A stretch of DNA of 64,000 bases. Origin: Physcocola sp002396385 (GTDB lineage: Bacteria; Bacteroidota; Bacteroidia; Bacteroidales; Paludibacteraceae). This document shows, piece after piece, positions 62,062-64,000 of this stretch (its first letter is position 1; every line of letters starts with the position of its first letter). Made by a program: the position numbers and the translations under genes. Where the stretch lies: NCBI GenBank assembly GCA_946535435.1, contig CAMNDM010000007.1, positions 62,001-126,000 of the forward strand, given 5' to 3'. The notes below the pieces were generated by a model that ran no database searches, was not told the DNA's origin, and was given only the letters and a program-made list of their open reading frames with translations.

Positions 62062-62685
62062 ATGAAAGTACTGTTGATTAACGGAAGTCCCCGTAAGGGC
62101 GGAAACACCTTCCTTGCACTCGGCGAGGTGGCAAAAACTCTAATGAAAAACGGTATTGAGACCGAAATTGTGCAAATAGGTACCAAGCCTGTCCGTGGCT
62201 GTATCGCATGCGGACAATGTGGCGAGAGACAGCTGGGGTGCTGCGTATTCGACGACGATGTCTGCAACCGCATTATTGAAAAGATGGTGCAGGCCGACGC
62301 TTTGGTCGTAGGTTCGCCTGTCTATTATGGTCAACCTAACGGAGCGGTGCTGTCGGTTGTGCAGCGCATGTTCTACGCTGCGGGTTCTAAGGTGAAGAAC
62401 AAACCGGCTGCGGCTGTCTGTGTCTGTCGCCGTGGCGGTGCTACTGCTGCCTTCCAAACCCTTAATATGGCGTTCGAGATGATGAATATGCCAGTCGTTA
62501 CCTCTCAGTATTGGAACATTGTGTATGGTAGGGCCGAAGGGGAGGCTGCCCTCGACTCCGAGGGTATGCAGACTATGCGTACTTTGGGAGCAAATATGGC
62601 GTGGCTTCTGAAAAAGATACATACGGGAGGAAATCCCGACTACCCTGAACGCGAACCTTGGCAACCCATGCATTTTATCAGATAA
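62062..62685 (+). CDS. Flavodoxin-like NAD(P)H oxidoreductase
   Basis: This FMN-dependent reductase of 207 residues begins with VLLINGSPRKGGNT, the flavin-phosphate loop of the NADPH-dependent FMN reductase family. A four-Cys segment follows (GCIACGQCGERQLGCC), a feature of iron-sulfur flavoproteins, and VVGSPVYYGQPNGAV is the second FMN loop. I start at the ATG at 62062; a GTG at 62041 is also in frame. It lies beside the terminator shared with glnN. Likely roles are quinone or nitro-compound reduction; the substrate is unknown. Confidence 0.88.
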   Translation: MKVLLINGSPRKGGNTFLALGEVAKTLMKNGIETEIVQIGTKPVRGCIACGQCGERQLGCCVFDDDVCNRIIEKMVQADALVVGSPVYYGQPNGAVLSVVQRMFYAAGSKVKNKPAAAVCVCRRGGATAAFQTLNMAFEMMNMPVVTSQYWNIVYGRAEGEAALDSEGMQTMRTLGANMAWLLKKIHTGGNPDYPEREPWQPMHFIR

Positions 62686-62713
62686 TCCATTCTATGACTG
62701 CCGGGTCGATAAT

Positions 62714-62757
62714 AAAAACGCCATCGTCGGTTTTTACCGGCAATGGCGCTTTTTTAT
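62714..62757. terminator. Terminator between the oxidoreductase and glnN
   Basis: The GCCAT/ATGGC and CGG/CCG stems make a stacked hairpin with A and T tracts on either side. It works for both convergent genes. Confidence 0.75.
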
Positions 62758-62775
62758 AGTCGTTTGTTCGCTAAA

Positions 62776-63999
62776 TTAGCGGATAAACAGCATTTCGCGG
62801 TATTTAGGCAGTGACCACATCTCGTCTTCTACGATTTCCTCGAGTTTGTCGATATGTACACGGACCGATTCCATGTATGGCTCAACTTGGTCGTGGTAGG
62901 CAATGGCCTTTTCGCGTTCGTCTTCAATCTTGTTTGCAACCTTGCGTGCCTCAATCATCTTGGCAACGTTTTCAGCGATGAATGCGTTGTGCTCGGCAAT
63001 CTTTTCGATGATGGCAATGTTGTTAGCGTTCAACTTGTCTGCCTTGTCACCGAAGATGGACTTCATCTTGGTTACATTGTCGATGAGCGCGCTCTGGTAG
63101 CGGGTTGCCATAGGAATGATGTGGTTGGTAGCCAAGTCGCCGAATACGCGGGCTTCAATCTGTATCTTCTTGGTGTAGGTTTCCCACTTGATTTCGTTAC
63201 GTGCCTCCAGCTCGTTCTTTTCCATAACCTTCATGTCGTGGAACATCTTGATGCTTTCTTCGCTCAGGTAGTTGTCGAAAATGAGAGGGCAGCTCTTTTC
63301 GCAGTCAAGGCCGCGCTTTGCTGCTTCTTTCTGCCATTCTTCGCTGTAGCCGTTACCGTCGAAGTGGATTGGCTTGCAGGTCTTGATGTCTTCACGCAGT
63401 ACGCTCAAGATGGCGGCTTCCTTGTTTTCGCCCTTCTTGATGCGTTCGTCTACGCGGGTCTTGAAGTTTGTCAAAGCTTCAGCTACGGCGGTGTTCAAAG
63501 CAATCATTGCCGATGCGCAGTTAGCTTCTGAACCTACTGCACGGAACTCGAAGCGGTTGCCTGTGAAGGCGAATGGTGAGGTTCGGTTGCGGTCGGTGTT
63601 GTCGATCATCAATTCCGGAATCTGTGGAATATCGAGTTTGTAACCCTTTTTGCCGGAAACCTTTAAAATGTCTTCGGTATCGTTTTTCTCGATATGGTCG
63701 AGCAAACCTGAAACTTGCGAACCAAGGAATGAAGAGATGATGGCAGGTGGCGCTTCGTTGGCTCCCAGACGGTGTGCGTTGGTTGCGCTCATGATGGAGG
63801 CTTTCAGCAGACCGTTGTGTTTGTATACTCCCATAAGGGTTTCTACAATGAAGGTGGCAAAACGCAGGTTGCTGGCTGCATCTTTGCCTGGCGCATGCAA
63901 AAGTACGCCAGTGTCGGTGGTCAGTGACCAGTTGTTGTGCTTACCTGAACCGTTGATGCCGTCGAATGGTTTTTCGTGAAGAAGGCAACGGAAACCGTG
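62776..63999 (-). CDS. glnN: Glutamine synthetase type III, C-terminal part
   Basis: This is a type III glutamine synthetase (dodecameric, ATP-dependent ammonia assimilation), as found in Bacteroidetes. About 408 C-terminal residues are seen; the 5' end is beyond the window. Visible features: GINGSGKHNNWSL and LLHAPGKDA in the catalytic core, LGANEAPPAIISSFLG, DRNRTSPFAFTGNRFEFRAVGS (ammonium/glutamate site region), and a long helical C-terminal extension of type III enzymes (about 150 residues, EARNEIKWETYTKKI). The stop is followed by a terminator. Confidence 0.96.
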   Translation of the reverse strand, partial: HGFRCLLHEKPFDGINGSGKHNNWSLTTDTGVLLHAPGKDAASNLRFATFIVETLMGVYKHNGLLKASIMSATNAHRLGANEAPPAIISSFLGSQVSGLLDHIEKNDTEDILKVSGKKGYKLDIPQIPELMIDNTDRNRTSPFAFTGNRFEFRAVGSEANCASAMIALNTAVAEALTNFKTRVDERIKKGENKEAAILSVLREDIKTCKPIHFDGNGYSEEWQKEAAKRGLDCEKSCPLIFDNYLSEESIKMFHDMKVMEKNELEARNEIKWETYTKKIQIEARVFGDLATNHIIPMATRYQSALIDNVTKMKSIFGDKADKLNANNIAIIEKIAEHNAFIAENVAKMIEARKVANKIEDEREKAIAYHDQVEPYMESVRVHIDKLEEIVEDEMWSLPKYREMLFIR

Positions 64000-64000
64000 C

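Overview
The window is a chromosomal segment of a member of the Bacteroidota, most likely the order Bacteroidales. The evidence is the lipoprotein GldH beside a PSP1/RicT-type protein and HolB, a type III glutamine synthetase, an RsfS-FtsH pair, a TonB-linked outer-membrane beta-barrel, a SpmA-SpmB fusion, repeated -7 promoter elements of the form TAnnTTTG, and weak Shine-Dalgarno sequences. I cannot name a genus. Base composition is mixed: housekeeping genes and hsdM/hsdR look GC-richer, while the hsdS recognition domains, the ATPase-nuclease pair and the TerB-RecQ operon look AT-rich. This was judged by eye, not computed.

Layout. 1-7254: a type I restriction-modification locus in the order hsdM (truncated by the window edge), a small ORF, hsdS, an AAA ATPase, a PD-(D/E)XK-like protein, hsdR. 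The ATPase-nuclease pair overlaps by 4 bp, has a promoter-like element of its own, and looks like defence cargo inserted between S and R. 7252-8586: four tandem copies of a unit of about 332 bp built from short hairpins. 8676-9509: a lipoprotein. 9915-14843: a three-gene minus-strand operon (TerB-like protein, DUF559-like nuclease fused to a RecQ-type helicase, tail-anchored coiled-coil protein) with a long structured leader, lying between two direct repeats about 5.8 kb apart. This is the best candidate for an undescribed or variant defence system. 15569-16575: a possible small RNA, a Fur-family regulator and a 52-residue protein gene.

16786-27479: S9 peptidase, cysteine-rich protein, TonB-type receptor, FtsH, RsfS, ArgH, a membrane protein and a SpmAB-type transporter, all on the minus strand. 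27573-35200: a plus-strand block with a Bax-inhibitor-1 protein, a DegT-like protein lacking its PLP lysine, Wza- and Wzc-like polysaccharide export proteins, and RmlA, RmlC and RmlD (no RmlB here). 35289-47772: mostly minus-strand housekeeping and envelope genes, including a continuous TrmB-polyprenyl synthase fusion, GldH, a RicT-like protein with an RGD-rich tail, HolB, tandem membrane paralogues, an S66 peptidase lipoprotein, a solitary S24 repressor and MltG.

47930-64000: tRNA-Ser, an MFS exporter, tRNA-Leu, Ogt, PyrE, the CdsA-Psd-PssA phosphatidylethanolamine pathway, a metal P-type ATPase with a His/Cys-rich tail, a TPM-LemA pair, an Upf1-like helicase, a DUF4874/DUF4832 protein, a flavodoxin-like oxidoreductase, and type III glutamine synthetase (truncated at the right edge). 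All assignments rest on motifs read from the sequence and on memory of the families; no database search was run.
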